DNA from: Candidatus Altimarinota bacterium
Lineage (GTDB): Bacteria; Patescibacteriota; Gracilibacteria; UM-FILTER-43-11
DNA: 16,107 nucleotides
Direction: 5' to 3'
Assembly: GCA_029934675.1 (NCBI GenBank)
Contig: JAOZLT010000009.1
Location: forward strand, 1-16,107
Part shown: positions 1-7,571 of the stretch, one piece after another
How the letters are laid out: every line of letters begins with the position of its first letter
How positions within the stretch are numbered: position 1 is the stretch's first letter
Program-made: the position numbers and the translations under genes
The notes under the pieces: generated by a model
The model's database searches: none
Told to the model about the DNA's origin: nothing
What the model saw: only the letters and a program-made list of their open reading frames with translations

Positions 1-5
1 CGATA

Positions 6-38
6 TCTATTCGAAGTCTATTCGATGTCCATTCGTTA
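6..38. repeat. Three tandem 11-bp units at the pilT 3' end
   Basis: Units TCTATTCGAAG (6-16), TCTATTCGATG (17-27) and TCCATTCGTTA (28-38) follow each other without a gap. The third contains the pilT stop codon (TTA on the plus strand at 36-38). The array may extend beyond the left edge of the window, since the first bases also look related. No function is evident. Confidence 0.6.
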
Positions 39-1115
39 ATAATCTAAAAATACGTCGATAAGTTCACGGTTTACCGCGTATTGCATTGCTGTTTCTTTTG
101 TAATTTTTTCTTCCTTTATAAGATTTACCAAACACTGTTCAAGGCGAAGCATTGAAGTTTCTTCTTCCTTACCATTCTCAGCACCCTGAAGTGCGTTATA
201 AATCTGCTCGCTTTTTTCTGAACGAATGATATTTCTTACTGCATCGTTAACCATCAACTGCTCATAAGCAAATATTAATTCTCCATTTATACTTGGCACT
301 AAACGCTGAGAAACGACACCCGTTAAGGTACTTGCCAATTGTATGCGTACTTGCTTTTGTTTCTGTTCTGGAAAAGTATCTATGATTCTATCTATGGTCT
401 GAGCTGAGCTGTTTGTGTGCATGGTTGATAGTACCAAATGCCCGGTTTCAGCTAATGTAACAGCAGTTTGCATAGTCTCATAATCACGCATCTCTCCAAT
501 CATGATTACGTCTGGATCTTGACGCATAGTTGCACGTAACGCATCCGAAAAAGTTGATGCATGTGTACCTATTTCCCTTTGCTCAATAACGGATTTATCG
601 TTATATAGAGTGTATTCAATAGGATCTTCGATGGTAATTATGTGCGCTTCCCTGTGTGTATTTATATGACTTAATATTGCCGCGAGACTGGTTGATTTAC
701 CCTGTCCGGTCGGACCACAGCAAAGGAAAAATCCTTGCCTGTAATTTTCTGCAATATCCTTAAAAATCGATGGTAAACCAAGTTGTTCAAAATTAAGAAT
801 TTTGTTTCGAATCAGGCGTAAACTCATTGAAATACCATTTTGCTGTCTATATACGTTACCTCTAAAACGGTAATCATCTCCATAACCAAATGCAAAATCA
901 GTATTTCCGTGTTTCAAGTAGTACTGGTACTGATTTTCATTCATGTATACCTTAAATTCAGGGCTACCCTCTTTGAGCTGAAAGAACTCAGCATCTTCAA
1001 CCATCATCAATTTTCCAGATACTCTAATTATTGGTTTTTTACCAGTTTGGAAGTGGATATCAGAGGCATTATTGTTAATCGCCAAGTCCAAGATTTTAGT
1101 AAAATTGATATTCAT
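36..1115 (-). CDS. pilT: Type IV pilus retraction ATPase PilT
   Basis: This is a hexameric secretion-type ATPase on the cytoplasmic side of the inner membrane that depolymerises type IV pili, driving twitching and DNA uptake. The 359-residue length is normal for PilT. Visible motifs are the Walker A GPTGQGKS (residues 134-141), the Asp box TIEDPIEY (161-168), the Walker B region DVIMIGEMRD (202-211) and the His box HLVLSTMHTNSS (226-237). The AVRNIIR segment near residue 280 corresponds to the AIRNLIRE motif typical of PilT rather than PilB. Walker A has Gln where most PilTs have Ser. The ATG at 1115 has no clear Shine-Dalgarno site, but a good promoter lies just upstream. It is divergent from the surface-protein gene at 1284, and no other pilus genes are in the window. 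Confidence 0.95.
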   Translation of the reverse strand: MNINFTKILDLAINNNASDIHFQTGKKPIIRVSGKLMMVEDAEFFQLKEGSPEFKVYMNENQYQYYLKHGNTDFAFGYGDDYRFRGNVYRQQNGISMSLRLIRNKILNFEQLGLPSIFKDIAENYRQGFFLCCGPTGQGKSTSLAAILSHINTHREAHIITIEDPIEYTLYNDKSVIEQREIGTHASTFSDALRATMRQDPDVIMIGEMRDYETMQTAVTLAETGHLVLSTMHTNSSAQTIDRIIDTFPEQKQKQVRIQLASTLTGVVSQRLVPSINGELIFAYEQLMVNDAVRNIIRSEKSEQIYNALQGAENGKEEETSMLRLEQCLVNLIKEEKITKETAMQYAVNRELIDVFLDY

Positions 1116-1147
1116 TTGTTTGATATTTAACTTTTTGTATTCTTGAT

Positions 1148-1176
1148 ATTATAGCATTTATAGACTGAAAAAGCAA
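1148..1176 (-). promoter_or_regulatory. Putative sigma-70 promoter of pilT
   Basis: Read on the minus strand, TTGCTT (1176-1171) and a consensus TATAAT (1153-1148) are separated by exactly 17 bases. TGC directly precedes the -10 box, giving an extended -10. Transcription would start about 25 bases upstream of the pilT ATG. This is the best promoter match in the window. Confidence 0.55.
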
Positions 1177-1283
1177 TGCTTTACCCCCTTAGTTAAGAAT
1201 TAAGAATTAAAAATTGATGCTTATTGTGTCTGTACAGCACTGTATTGTTTGTGCTAAAGTTACTTTGAAATTAAAATAAAAAA

Positions 1284-2885
1284 ATGAACAAAACACATGC
1301 AATTATTGGATTTGTAGCTGGAATAGTAATTTTATTTGGTGGTTTTTTCGTTATGAAAAGTAATAGTGAAAAAACCGTCGATGAAAGCATACAGATGACA
1401 AGAGGTGAATTTCTTATAAAAAATACTCAAGATAATAAGATTACAGTTCATAATACTGAGTCAAGTGAGATAGTCATAAATTTGGTTGGTCCTGCTAATG
1501 AGCTAAAAAAAATCCATTTCGAACAAGTTGATGGAAAACTTTCTGAATTCAGCCTACCTGAGAATATAAGAGGAATAAGCGGTACAATAATTGTCCCGAA
1601 TGGAGTAACCATTATTGACCTGGATAAACCACCCAGCCCTGATTTAAAAATAACCAACCCACAAATCAAAGAACAGTTAAGACAGGATTTGAGAGGCTAT
1701 TATAAATCGAAAGGCGGAGGAAATTCCAATGGGTCAACAACACCTACTGGCAATTCGTCATCCCCAACTACAGGTGAGGGATTTTCGACAAACCCAAACC
1801 CCGAAGGAGGAGAGGGTGAAGGTGAAGGAGAGGGAGAGGGTGAAGGTGAGGGAGAGGGTGAAGGTGAGGGTGAAGGTGAGGGAGAGGGTGAGGGAGAGGG
1901 TGAAGGTGAGGGAGAGGGTGAAGGTGAGGGTGAAGGTGAGGGAGAGGGTGAGGGAGAGGGTGAAGGTGAGGGAGAGGGTGAAGGTGAGGGAGAGGGTGAA
2001 GTCCCGCCACCACCAGCCCCATTTTGTGGTGATGGCTTAATCAATTTACCTAATGAGGAATGTGATGACGGAAATCTATATAGCTATGATGGGTGCAGTG
2101 TAATATGTAAAATTGAGATTCCAAATTCTGTATGTGGTAATGGGATACTTGAAACTGATGAAGAATGTGATGATGGCAATAATATGGATTACGATGGATG
2201 TGATTCAATATGTAATATCGAAATATTAGATTCTGTATGTGGCAATGGGATACTTGAGACTGATGAAGAGTGTGATGATGGCAATTTAATTAATAAAGAC
2301 GGATGTTCAGATGAATGTGAACTTGATTATTATCAATATTCACAATGCACGATACTGATAAAACAAGAGGATCGTAATGAATGTTGCCAACAAGTACACA
2401 AGGATGACCTTCATCCTGATTGTATTGGATATTGGCTTTTTGATTATCACTCAAGAGTATGCTATTGGCATTGTCCAAGAATAGATTGTAGTACTGTTGA
2501 AACGCAGGCGGGTCGAGATTCTTGTTGTAAGGACGAACATGAAAATGACCCTCATCCACCCTATCCTGGTGAATGGTTTTATAACAAAAATAGCCTTCTC
2601 TGTGAATATCAATGTGCAGAATATGGGAGACTTGATTATCCCACCCCCCTTGATGTTACTCAGACTAGTCAATATTGTATAAATACTTACACAGATGATA
2701 ACGATGTAGACCAATGTTGTGACACTTATCTAAAACATCCATTATCTATTGGCCCAAAACTTGGATTTCCTGATTGCATTGGAAAATGGTCAGTCTTGCC
2801 CGGAACAAATCAATGTAAATTTGAATGTGTAAGCCATGAGGAAATGATTGAGATTATGAAGGATTTGAAGGAGAATGCGGAGTAA
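1284..2885 (+). CDS. Membrane-anchored surface protein with Glu-Gly stalk, DUF4215 repeats and C-terminal Cys-rich repeats
   Basis: A predicted exported protein of 533 residues. An N-terminal hydrophobic segment (about residues 7-24) after MNKTH acts as a membrane anchor or uncleaved signal. Residues 25-176 form an unrecognised domain ending in a Ser/Thr/Gly/Pro-rich linker. Residues 177-239 alternate Glu and Gly without a break, followed by VPPPPAP. Three DUF4215 (Myxococcus Cys-rich) repeats begin at Cys248, Cys284 and Cys319, each with a CGxG...EECDDGN...DGC..C pattern. Three longer Cys-rich repeats start near Cys355, Cys402 and Cys465, sharing a CC pair, a GxW and two closing Cys residues; I do not recognise that family. 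The many cysteines suggest disulfides outside the membrane. A surface attachment or recognition role is inference only. The ATG at 1284 lacks a Shine-Dalgarno site but sits directly before the anchor. Confidence 0.85.
   Translation: MNKTHAIIGFVAGIVILFGGFFVMKSNSEKTVDESIQMTRGEFLIKNTQDNKITVHNTESSEIVINLVGPANELKKIHFEQVDGKLSEFSLPENIRGISGTIIVPNGVTIIDLDKPPSPDLKITNPQIKEQLRQDLRGYYKSKGGGNSNGSTTPTGNSSSPTTGEGFSTNPNPEGGEGEGEGEGEGEGEGEGEGEGEGEGEGEGEGEGEGEGEGEGEGEGEGEGEGEGEGEGEGEGEGEVPPPPAPFCGDGLINLPNEECDDGNLYSYDGCSVICKIEIPNSVCGNGILETDEECDDGNNMDYDGCDSICNIEILDSVCGNGILETDEECDDGNLINKDGCSDECELDYYQYSQCTILIKQEDRNECCQQVHKDDLHPDCIGYWLFDYHSRVCYWHCPRIDCSTVETQAGRDSCCKDEHENDPHPPYPGEWFYNKNSLLCEYQCAEYGRLDYPTPLDVTQTSQYCINTYTDDNDVDQCCDTYLKHPLSIGPKLGFPDCIGKWSVLPGTNQCKFECVSHEEMIEIMKDLKENAE
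1812..2000 (+). repeat. Purine-rich GAG/GGT tract encoding (Glu-Gly)n
   Basis: This 189-base tract encodes 32 Glu alternating with 31 Gly. Beyond the 6-bp dipeptide period there is a higher-order 60-bp period: 1861-1920 and 1921-1980 are identical, and 1831-1860 matches the last 30 bases of that unit. The tract is strongly strand-asymmetric (almost no C). The exact 60-bp identity points to recent slippage or duplication. Confidence 0.9.
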
Positions 2886-2890
2886 TTCAC

Positions 2891-2912
2891 ACCTGCCTGC
2901 CGGCAGGCAGGT
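2891..2912. repeat. Perfect 22-bp GC-rich palindrome
   Basis: The half-site ACCTGCCTGCC is followed directly by its reverse complement, six bases after the surface-protein stop codon. It stands out in an AT-rich context. As RNA it would form a strong stem with almost no loop, so it could help terminate transcription, but only three T follow it. It may instead be a copy of a small dispersed palindrome. Confidence 0.8.
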
Positions 2913-2923
2913 TTCGCATTTCA

Positions 2924-3031
2924 GATTTCGCAATCAATTTTTCATTTTACATTCTTCATTTGGCAATTATTCTACATTTAATCTTAGGTTATTTTGTATA
3001 AAAGATAGTTAGGTAAAATAAATCTTAGCGC
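2924..3031. repeat. Left arm of imperfect inverted repeat flanking the methyltransferase gene
   Basis: Three blocks match the reverse complement of 3809-3900 in the same order: 2924-2937 with 3887-3900 (14 of 14), 2948-2958 with 3873-3883 (11 of 11), and 3019-3031 with 3809-3821 (12 of 13). Between the last two blocks, ATAAAAG and TAGTTAG are also shared. The inner end lies 14 bases before the methyltransferase ATG. Confidence 0.7.
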
Positions 3032-3045
3032 TTGGTAAATAGAAT

Positions 3046-3807
3046 ATGAAAATTGATTTAAAAAAACTGGTGGTTCAAGAGTTTTCTGGAAAAAGGGCTC
3101 AACTTCAATACATAAAAAATGCGGAGGAAGGTTTGTGGATTTCTGAAGATTATTTTTTCAAAAAATATTTCATCAAGAAAAGTGCCAGAATTTTGGATGT
3201 TGGTTGTGGAACAGGAAGAACAACCATTCCTCTTTTAAAGATGGGCTTCAAAATAATCGGTATCGATCTTGTTCCTGCGATGATTGTAAATGCAAAGAAA
3301 ATAGCTAAAAAGAAAAATTTGAAAATTGATTATCGCTTGGGTGATGCAACAAATCTTGATTTCAAAGACGGACTATTTGATTATGTCCTCTTTTCAAATC
3401 AGGGATGGACTCAAATTCCTGGAAGAAAAAATAGATTGAAAGCTTTAGGGGAAATTCACAGGATATTGAAAAAAAAGGGAATTTTTATTTTTACTGCACA
3501 CCCACGAGTTTTTAGTAGGCAATTTTCTTTATTCTTGATTAAGCAATGGGTTCGTTTTTATATTCTGAAACCTTTAGGATTCAATATTGAAGAGCAAGAT
3601 TATGGAGATAGATTTTTTGGAAAAGAAACGAGTGATACACAAGTAACTTACGTAACTAAACAGTATATCCATATTCCTTCCGTAAAAGAAGTTGAGCATG
3701 AAATTGAGAAGACGGGATTTAAAATTCTTGAAGTTAATGGAAAATTACAAATTTCTAAAAAAGATGTAAGACCTCATCCGCCAGTTTTTTATATATGTCA
3801 GAAGTAG
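3046..3807 (+). CDS. Class I SAM-dependent methyltransferase
   Basis: A 253-residue soluble protein with a Rossmann-type methyltransferase fold. Motif I is ILDVGCGTGR (residues 49-58) and binds S-adenosylmethionine. The acidic residue for the ribose is Asp74 in IIGIDLVPAM. Motif II is around GDATNLDF (99-106), followed by FDYVLFSNQGW and a post-core HRILKKKGIFIF strand. This layout fits the methyltransferase 11/25 type small-molecule enzymes, but the substrate cannot be deduced. The C-terminal 100 residues are Lys- and aromatic-rich and unassigned. The gene stands alone inside a roughly 977-bp unit with imperfect inverted ends (2924-3900), which hints at a mobile or duplicated cassette. There is no clear Shine-Dalgarno site before the ATG. 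Confidence 0.85.
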   Translation: MKIDLKKLVVQEFSGKRAQLQYIKNAEEGLWISEDYFFKKYFIKKSARILDVGCGTGRTTIPLLKMGFKIIGIDLVPAMIVNAKKIAKKKNLKIDYRLGDATNLDFKDGLFDYVLFSNQGWTQIPGRKNRLKALGEIHRILKKKGIFIFTAHPRVFSRQFSLFLIKQWVRFYILKPLGFNIEEQDYGDRFFGKETSDTQVTYVTKQYIHIPSVKEVEHEIEKTGFKILEVNGKLQISKKDVRPHPPVFYICQK

Positions 3808-3808
3808 C

Positions 3809-3900
3809 GCGCCAAGATTTACATCGTCTAACTACCCACTTTTATGCGATGTTATTTTACAAAATGGAAAATTGAAGAATGTAGATTTGATTGCGAAATC
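3809..3900. repeat. Right arm of imperfect inverted repeat flanking the methyltransferase gene
   Basis: This is the reverse-complement partner of 2924-3031 and begins one base after the methyltransferase stop codon. The outer end is a perfect 14-bp match (TTGATTGCGAAATC, 3887-3900). The arm is shorter than the left arm (92 versus 108 bases), so indels have accumulated. No target-site duplication is visible outside the two ends. Confidence 0.7.
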
Positions 3901-3909
3901 AGATTATGT

Positions 3910-3938
3910 TTGTATTGTCCCAACCAGTCGTCTATAAT
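3910..3938 (+). promoter_or_regulatory. Putative promoter of folD
   Basis: A consensus TATAAT (3933-3938) lies 17 bases after a weak TTGTAT (3910-3915). Transcription would start near 3945, giving a leader of about 35 bases before the folD ATG at 3980. It lies just outside the right inverted-repeat arm. Confidence 0.45.
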
Positions 3939-3979
3939 GTTTTCGCCTACATAAGCTATTTTTATTTATCCCCTCCCAT

Positions 3980-4819
3980 ATGGAATTATTAGATGGCAAA
4001 GCATTGTCTGTTCAGCTAATTGATTCCGTAAAAGATGAAGCTGAAAAGTTAAAACCGACTTTGGCTGTGATTTTGGTGGGCGAAAATCCAGCTTCTTTGA
4101 CTTATGTTAAGAATAAGAAAAAGGCATGTGAACATGCAGGCATAGAATATAAAGAAATCAATCTTCCAGACACCATTTCTCAGGAAGATTTACTAAAGGA
4201 GGTAAATAATCTCAATGAAGATTCTGATGTTAATGGTTTTATTATACAAATGCCGTTACCTGATCAAATTTCTGTACCTGAGATAATTCGAGCAATCGAC
4301 CCAAAAAAAGATGTAGATGGTTTTCACGCATACAATTTAGGAAAGATGTTTTTAAGCCCTGATTTTGAAGACTTACCACCAGCTACGCCTTCCGGAATTG
4401 TAAAACTGTTAGACTATTATAATATTCCAATTCGCGGACAGGAGGTTGTTGTAGTAGGACATAGTAATCATGTAGGAAAACCTATTGGCACTATGATGTT
4501 AAACAGAAATGCGACCGTAACTACATGCCATATATATACAAAAGACCTTGCATCTCATACTAAACAAGCTGATATTTTAATTGTTGCCGTAGGAAAAATT
4601 AATCTGATAACTGAAGACATGGTAAAAGATGGCGTGGTTATTGTGGATGTTGGTATTAATAGAACCGATGAAGGTAAGTTATGCGGTGATGTTGATTTTG
4701 AAAATGTTTCTAAAAAAGCCAGTTTTATTACCCCTGTTCCCGGTGGTGTCGGTCCTATGACGATTGCCGCTTTGATTCTTAATACTATTTCTGCCGCAAA
4801 ACGGCAAGCTTCCAATTAA
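3980..4819 (+). CDS. folD: Bifunctional methylenetetrahydrofolate dehydrogenase / methenyltetrahydrofolate cyclohydrolase FolD
   Basis: FolD interconverts 5,10-methylene-, 5,10-methenyl- and 10-formyl-tetrahydrofolate in the cytoplasm, supplying one-carbon units for purines. The length of 279 residues is normal. The catalytic Lys is expected at residue 48 in YVKNKKKAC. Other family motifs are GFIIQMPLP, PKKDVDGFH, PATPSGIVKLL, the NAD(P)-binding VVVGHSNHVGKPIG, ADILIVAVGK and the C-terminal PVPGGVGPMTIAAL. The usual PCTP motif reads PATP here. The start ATG has no Shine-Dalgarno site (CCCTCCCAT precedes it) but begins the conserved N-terminus. purF follows 84 bases downstream on the same strand, consistent with a purine role. 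Confidence 0.95.
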   Translation: MELLDGKALSVQLIDSVKDEAEKLKPTLAVILVGENPASLTYVKNKKKACEHAGIEYKEINLPDTISQEDLLKEVNNLNEDSDVNGFIIQMPLPDQISVPEIIRAIDPKKDVDGFHAYNLGKMFLSPDFEDLPPATPSGIVKLLDYYNIPIRGQEVVVVGHSNHVGKPIGTMMLNRNATVTTCHIYTKDLASHTKQADILIVAVGKINLITEDMVKDGVVIVDVGINRTDEGKLCGDVDFENVSKKASFITPVPGGVGPMTIAALILNTISAAKRQASN

Positions 4820-4896
4820 GAGTTATGAATTAGAAATTAATAATTATTTTGATTCTTTGTACTCAATTATTAATTCTTAACTATTAATTATTAATT
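4814..4896. repeat. AT-rich imperfect inverted repeat between folD and purF
   Basis: The left arm 4814-4845 and right arm 4865-4896 are imperfect reverse complements of 32 bases; the 11 bases AATTATTAATT at the loop side match exactly. The element overlaps the folD stop codon and ends 7 bases before the purF ATG, leaving GGAG as its Shine-Dalgarno site. Its left arm shares a 19-base run with the repeat at 10919-11041. It may be a weak terminator or a degraded dispersed repeat. Confidence 0.6.
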
Positions 4897-4903
4897 TGGA
4901 GAT

Positions 4904-6394
4904 ATGTGCGGAATCCTTGGGATTATCCAAAACAAACCGGTAGTTACAGACCTTTATGACGGGCTCATTGTGCTTCAGCATAGAGGTCAGGATGCGGCTG
5001 GAATAGCTACTTATAACGGTGGTCAAATGCATCTTAAAAAAGGGAATGGTTTAGTACGTGATGTATTTAGAACTAAAAACATCATCCGTCTTAAAGGGAA
5101 TATGGGGATTGGACATGTACGCTATCCTACCGCTGGATGCAATAGTGCGGAAGAAGCACAACCTTTTTATGTAAATGCGCCTTATGGAATCGCGCTTGCT
5201 CATAATGGGACTTTAACGAATTATGAAAAACTAAAAAAAGAAGTACATGAAATGAATCTTCGTCATCTGAATACGACATCAGACTCAGAAGTCCTTTTGA
5301 ATATTCTAGCTTTTGAATTAAGTTATGAATCAAAAAATAAGATAGCAAAACTTAGTCCCGAACAGATTTTTAAGGTAATGAAACGAGTATTTAAGCGTAT
5401 AGAAGGTGGATATGCAGTTCTTGCTTTAATTGTTGATCATGGGATTTTAGCTTTCCGTGACCCAAATGGTATAAGACCCCTTACTATCGGTATTAAAGAG
5501 AATGGGGGGAAGCCTGAATATTCTGTTTCTTCTGAAAGTGTAGCTATGCAGGCACTTGGTTTTAAGATACTTCGGGATGTTGAACCTGGTGAAGCTGTTT
5601 TTATTGATAAAGAGAAAGGTCTTTTTACTAAAAAATGTGCAAAAGCACCTATGCGCCCATGTATTTTTGAATATGTATATTTAGCTCGTCCGGACAGCCT
5701 TATCGATAATATCAGCGTATATAAAACTCGTCTTAGGATGGGGCAATTTTTATCTAAGCAGATTAAAAAAGATAAATTGGATATTGATGTTGTAATTCCG
5801 ATACCTGAAACATCACGCCATATAGCTATTACTTTGGCTAATGAGCTAAAAGTAAAATATAGAGAAGGTTTTATAAAAAATCGTTATATTGGTCGAACAT
5901 TTATAATGCCAAATCAGGAAGTGCGAAAAAAGTCAGTACGCTATAAACTTAATCCCATTCCTCTTGAATTCAGAAAAAAGAATGTTCTTTTGGTAGATGA
6001 CAGTATTGTGCGAGGAAATACTTCAAAGCAGATTATTGATATGGTACGTGAAGCCGGAGCTAAAAAAATATACTTTGCCTCCGCAGCTCCCCCGCTTATT
6101 AACCCATGTGTTTATGGTATTGATATGCCAACAAGAAAGGAACTTATTGCTAACAGGCTAAGTCACGAAGAAATTGCTAAAGCGATAGGCGCTGACAAGC
6201 TTTATTATCAAACATATGAAGACCTTGAAAAAGCAGCTCATTTAGGTAATCCGAAAATTAAAAAGTTCTGTTGGGCATGTATGGGTGGAAAGTATCCCGC
6301 AGGTAATATTACTGAAGAGTTTTTGGAAAAAATTGAACGGCAAAAAGATGCTGAGGAGGTTGCTGAGGATGAAAATCAGATGACATTACTCTAA
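4904..6394 (+). CDS. purF: Amidophosphoribosyltransferase PurF
   Basis: PurF catalyses the first committed step of purine synthesis, transferring glutamine-derived ammonia onto PRPP to give phosphoribosylamine. The protein has 496 residues and starts directly with MCGILG, so Cys2 becomes the N-terminal nucleophile once Met is removed and no propeptide is needed. The N-terminal half is a class II glutamine amidotransferase (LQHRGQDAAGIATY, GIGHVRYPT, LAHNGTLTN). The PRPP loop LLVDDSIVRGNTS lies near residues 360-375. Cys253, Cys402, Cys456 and Cys459 match the pattern of the [4Fe-4S] ligands of the Bacillus subtilis-type enzyme, so an oxygen-sensitive cluster is expected. GGAG four bases before the ATG is one of the few clear Shine-Dalgarno sites here. 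PurD, the next pathway enzyme, is encoded 3.2 kb downstream. Confidence 0.96.
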   Translation: MCGILGIIQNKPVVTDLYDGLIVLQHRGQDAAGIATYNGGQMHLKKGNGLVRDVFRTKNIIRLKGNMGIGHVRYPTAGCNSAEEAQPFYVNAPYGIALAHNGTLTNYEKLKKEVHEMNLRHLNTTSDSEVLLNILAFELSYESKNKIAKLSPEQIFKVMKRVFKRIEGGYAVLALIVDHGILAFRDPNGIRPLTIGIKENGGKPEYSVSSESVAMQALGFKILRDVEPGEAVFIDKEKGLFTKKCAKAPMRPCIFEYVYLARPDSLIDNISVYKTRLRMGQFLSKQIKKDKLDIDVVIPIPETSRHIAITLANELKVKYREGFIKNRYIGRTFIMPNQEVRKKSVRYKLNPIPLEFRKKNVLLVDDSIVRGNTSKQIIDMVREAGAKKIYFASAAPPLINPCVYGIDMPTRKELIANRLSHEEIAKAIGADKLYYQTYEDLEKAAHLGNPKIKKFCWACMGGKYPAGNITEEFLEKIERQKDAEEVAEDENQMTLL

Positions 6395-6398
6395 AGCC

Positions 6399-6525
6399 CG
6401 AATATCGAAATCCGAAATCCGAAGGAAATACGAAGCAAGAAATTATAATTACTAAATGTTTAGATATTTGATAATTCGAATTTTGAATTTGTTTCGGATT
6501 TCGATATTCGGATTTCGGATTTTTT
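6399..6525 (+). repeat. Palindromic interspersed element, copy 1
   Basis: The arms 6399-6415 and 6494-6510 form a perfect 17-bp stem (CGAATATCGAAATCCGA), with further AAATCCGAA repeats on both sides. It begins four bases after the purF stop. A second copy lies at 13812-13936 in the opposite plus-strand orientation but the same orientation relative to its upstream gene. The T-run at 6520-6525 could make it act as a terminator for purF. Confidence 0.75.
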
Positions 6526-6539
6526 CCATGTGGATTCCG

Positions 6540-6548
6540 TGCTATGAT
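6540..6548 (+). promoter_or_regulatory. Possible extended -10 promoter of the hydrogenase operon
   Basis: TGCTATGAT (6540-6548) is an extended -10 match immediately after palindromic element copy 1. The -35 region is only a T-run (about 6520-6525). Transcription would begin near 6555, leaving a leader of under 10 bases before the ATG at 6563. Weak, positional evidence only. Confidence 0.3.
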
Positions 6549-6562
6549 ACGGGTTGAGGAAA

Positions 6563-7564
6563 ATGAAAAACCTAATAACAAAAATCAAAGAAGCTAAATT
6601 GGTTGGTCGAGGCGGAGCCTGTTTTCCGACTGCGACAAAATGGGAGATGGTTAAAAAAGCTAAAGGAAATCCAAAATATGTTATTTGTAATGCAAGCGAA
6701 GGTGAGATGGGAGTTTTTAAGGATCTTTATATTTTAAGTAAATACCCTGCAGAAATTGTAAAAGGCATGGTACTTGCAATGAATTATTTAAAGACTAAAG
6801 AAGCTTATTTTAATTTTAATTCATCTTATTACAAACAGACAAAACACAAACTTAATCCTATTTTGAAAAAATTTGAAAAAAAAGGATACAAATTTACGAT
6901 TTACAAAGAATCTCCCAGCTATATTGGCGGTGAAGAAACAGCGCTTTTGAATGCGATTGAAGGAAAGCGAATTGAGCCTAGAATAAAACCACCTTTTCCA
7001 TCCGATGTGGGACTATTCCAAAAACCAACTCTTGTCCATAATGTAGAAACTTTATTTAATATTGCGAAGGTGGCTGAGGGTAAATTTAAACCTAATAGAT
7101 TTTATTGTCTAGATGGAAAAATTAAAAATCCAGGAGTCTATTACTTAGCTGATAACCTGACTATTTATCAGATTCTTGAACAGACAAAAAACCTTCCCAA
7201 ATATGGTTGGTTTGCACAGATTGGTGGTGGTGCAAGTGGGCTAGTAATAAATGCAACCCAAGCAAAACTTCAAAAAATGACTGGTGCGGGTTCTTTGGAA
7301 GTACACTCAACAAAGAAAAAACCACGAGCACTTTTACTGGAATGGTTTAAATTTTATGCGAAAGAGAGTTGTGGTAAATGCACTCCGTGCAGAGAAGGCT
7401 CATATCAGCTTTATCAATTAGTTAAGAAAAATAAGCAAATCCCATGGAAAAAGATTATGGATATTGTGGATGTTATGGGAAAGACTTCGTTTTGTGCATT
7501 AGGGAAATCTATTGTAGTACCTGTTAAATCTTATCTTACTAATATCCTAAAGAAGAAAATCTAG
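6563..7564 (+). CDS. NuoF/HydB-like NADH-binding flavoprotein subunit
   Basis: This 333-residue protein resembles the FMN- and NAD(P)H-binding subunit of complex I and of electron-bifurcating hydrogenases. It shows the glycine-rich GRGGACFPTATKW (residues 15-27), CNASEGEMGVFKD (42-54), YIGGEETALLN (120-130) and KPTLVHNVETL (154-164). A [4Fe-4S] motif has Cys270, Cys273, Cys276 and Cys311. Compared with NuoF, CNADE reads CNASE and YICGEE reads YIGGEE. It lacks the N-terminal thioredoxin-like and C-terminal ferredoxin domains of long HydB proteins. I chose the ATG at 6563 because GAGGA stands just before it; an in-frame TTG lies at 6554. hydA follows after leader element A, so it probably passes electrons between NAD(P)H and the hydrogenase. 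No NuoE/HydC gene is visible. Confidence 0.85.
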   Translation: MKNLITKIKEAKLVGRGGACFPTATKWEMVKKAKGNPKYVICNASEGEMGVFKDLYILSKYPAEIVKGMVLAMNYLKTKEAYFNFNSSYYKQTKHKLNPILKKFEKKGYKFTIYKESPSYIGGEETALLNAIEGKRIEPRIKPPFPSDVGLFQKPTLVHNVETLFNIAKVAEGKFKPNRFYCLDGKIKNPGVYYLADNLTIYQILEQTKNLPKYGWFAQIGGGASGLVINATQAKLQKMTGAGSLEVHSTKKKPRALLLEWFKFYAKESCGKCTPCREGSYQLYQLVKKNKQIPWKKIMDIVDVMGKTSFCALGKSIVVPVKSYLTNILKKKI

Positions 7565-7571
7565 CCAGGTT

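Noticed and set aside
1700..2044. Long minus-strand open frame encoding Ser-Pro repeats opposite the Glu-Gly tract.
   Set aside because: It is the complement of the GAG/GGT repeat, has no start signal or conserved domain, and lies inside a well-supported plus-strand gene.
3008..3832. Integron-like attC boxes: GTTAGGT before and GTCTAAC after the methyltransferase gene fit GTTRRRY and RYYYAAC.
   Set aside because: The partner boxes needed to complete an attC site were not found on either side, and the two flanks are inverted rather than direct repeats. The matches are better explained by the inverted repeat.
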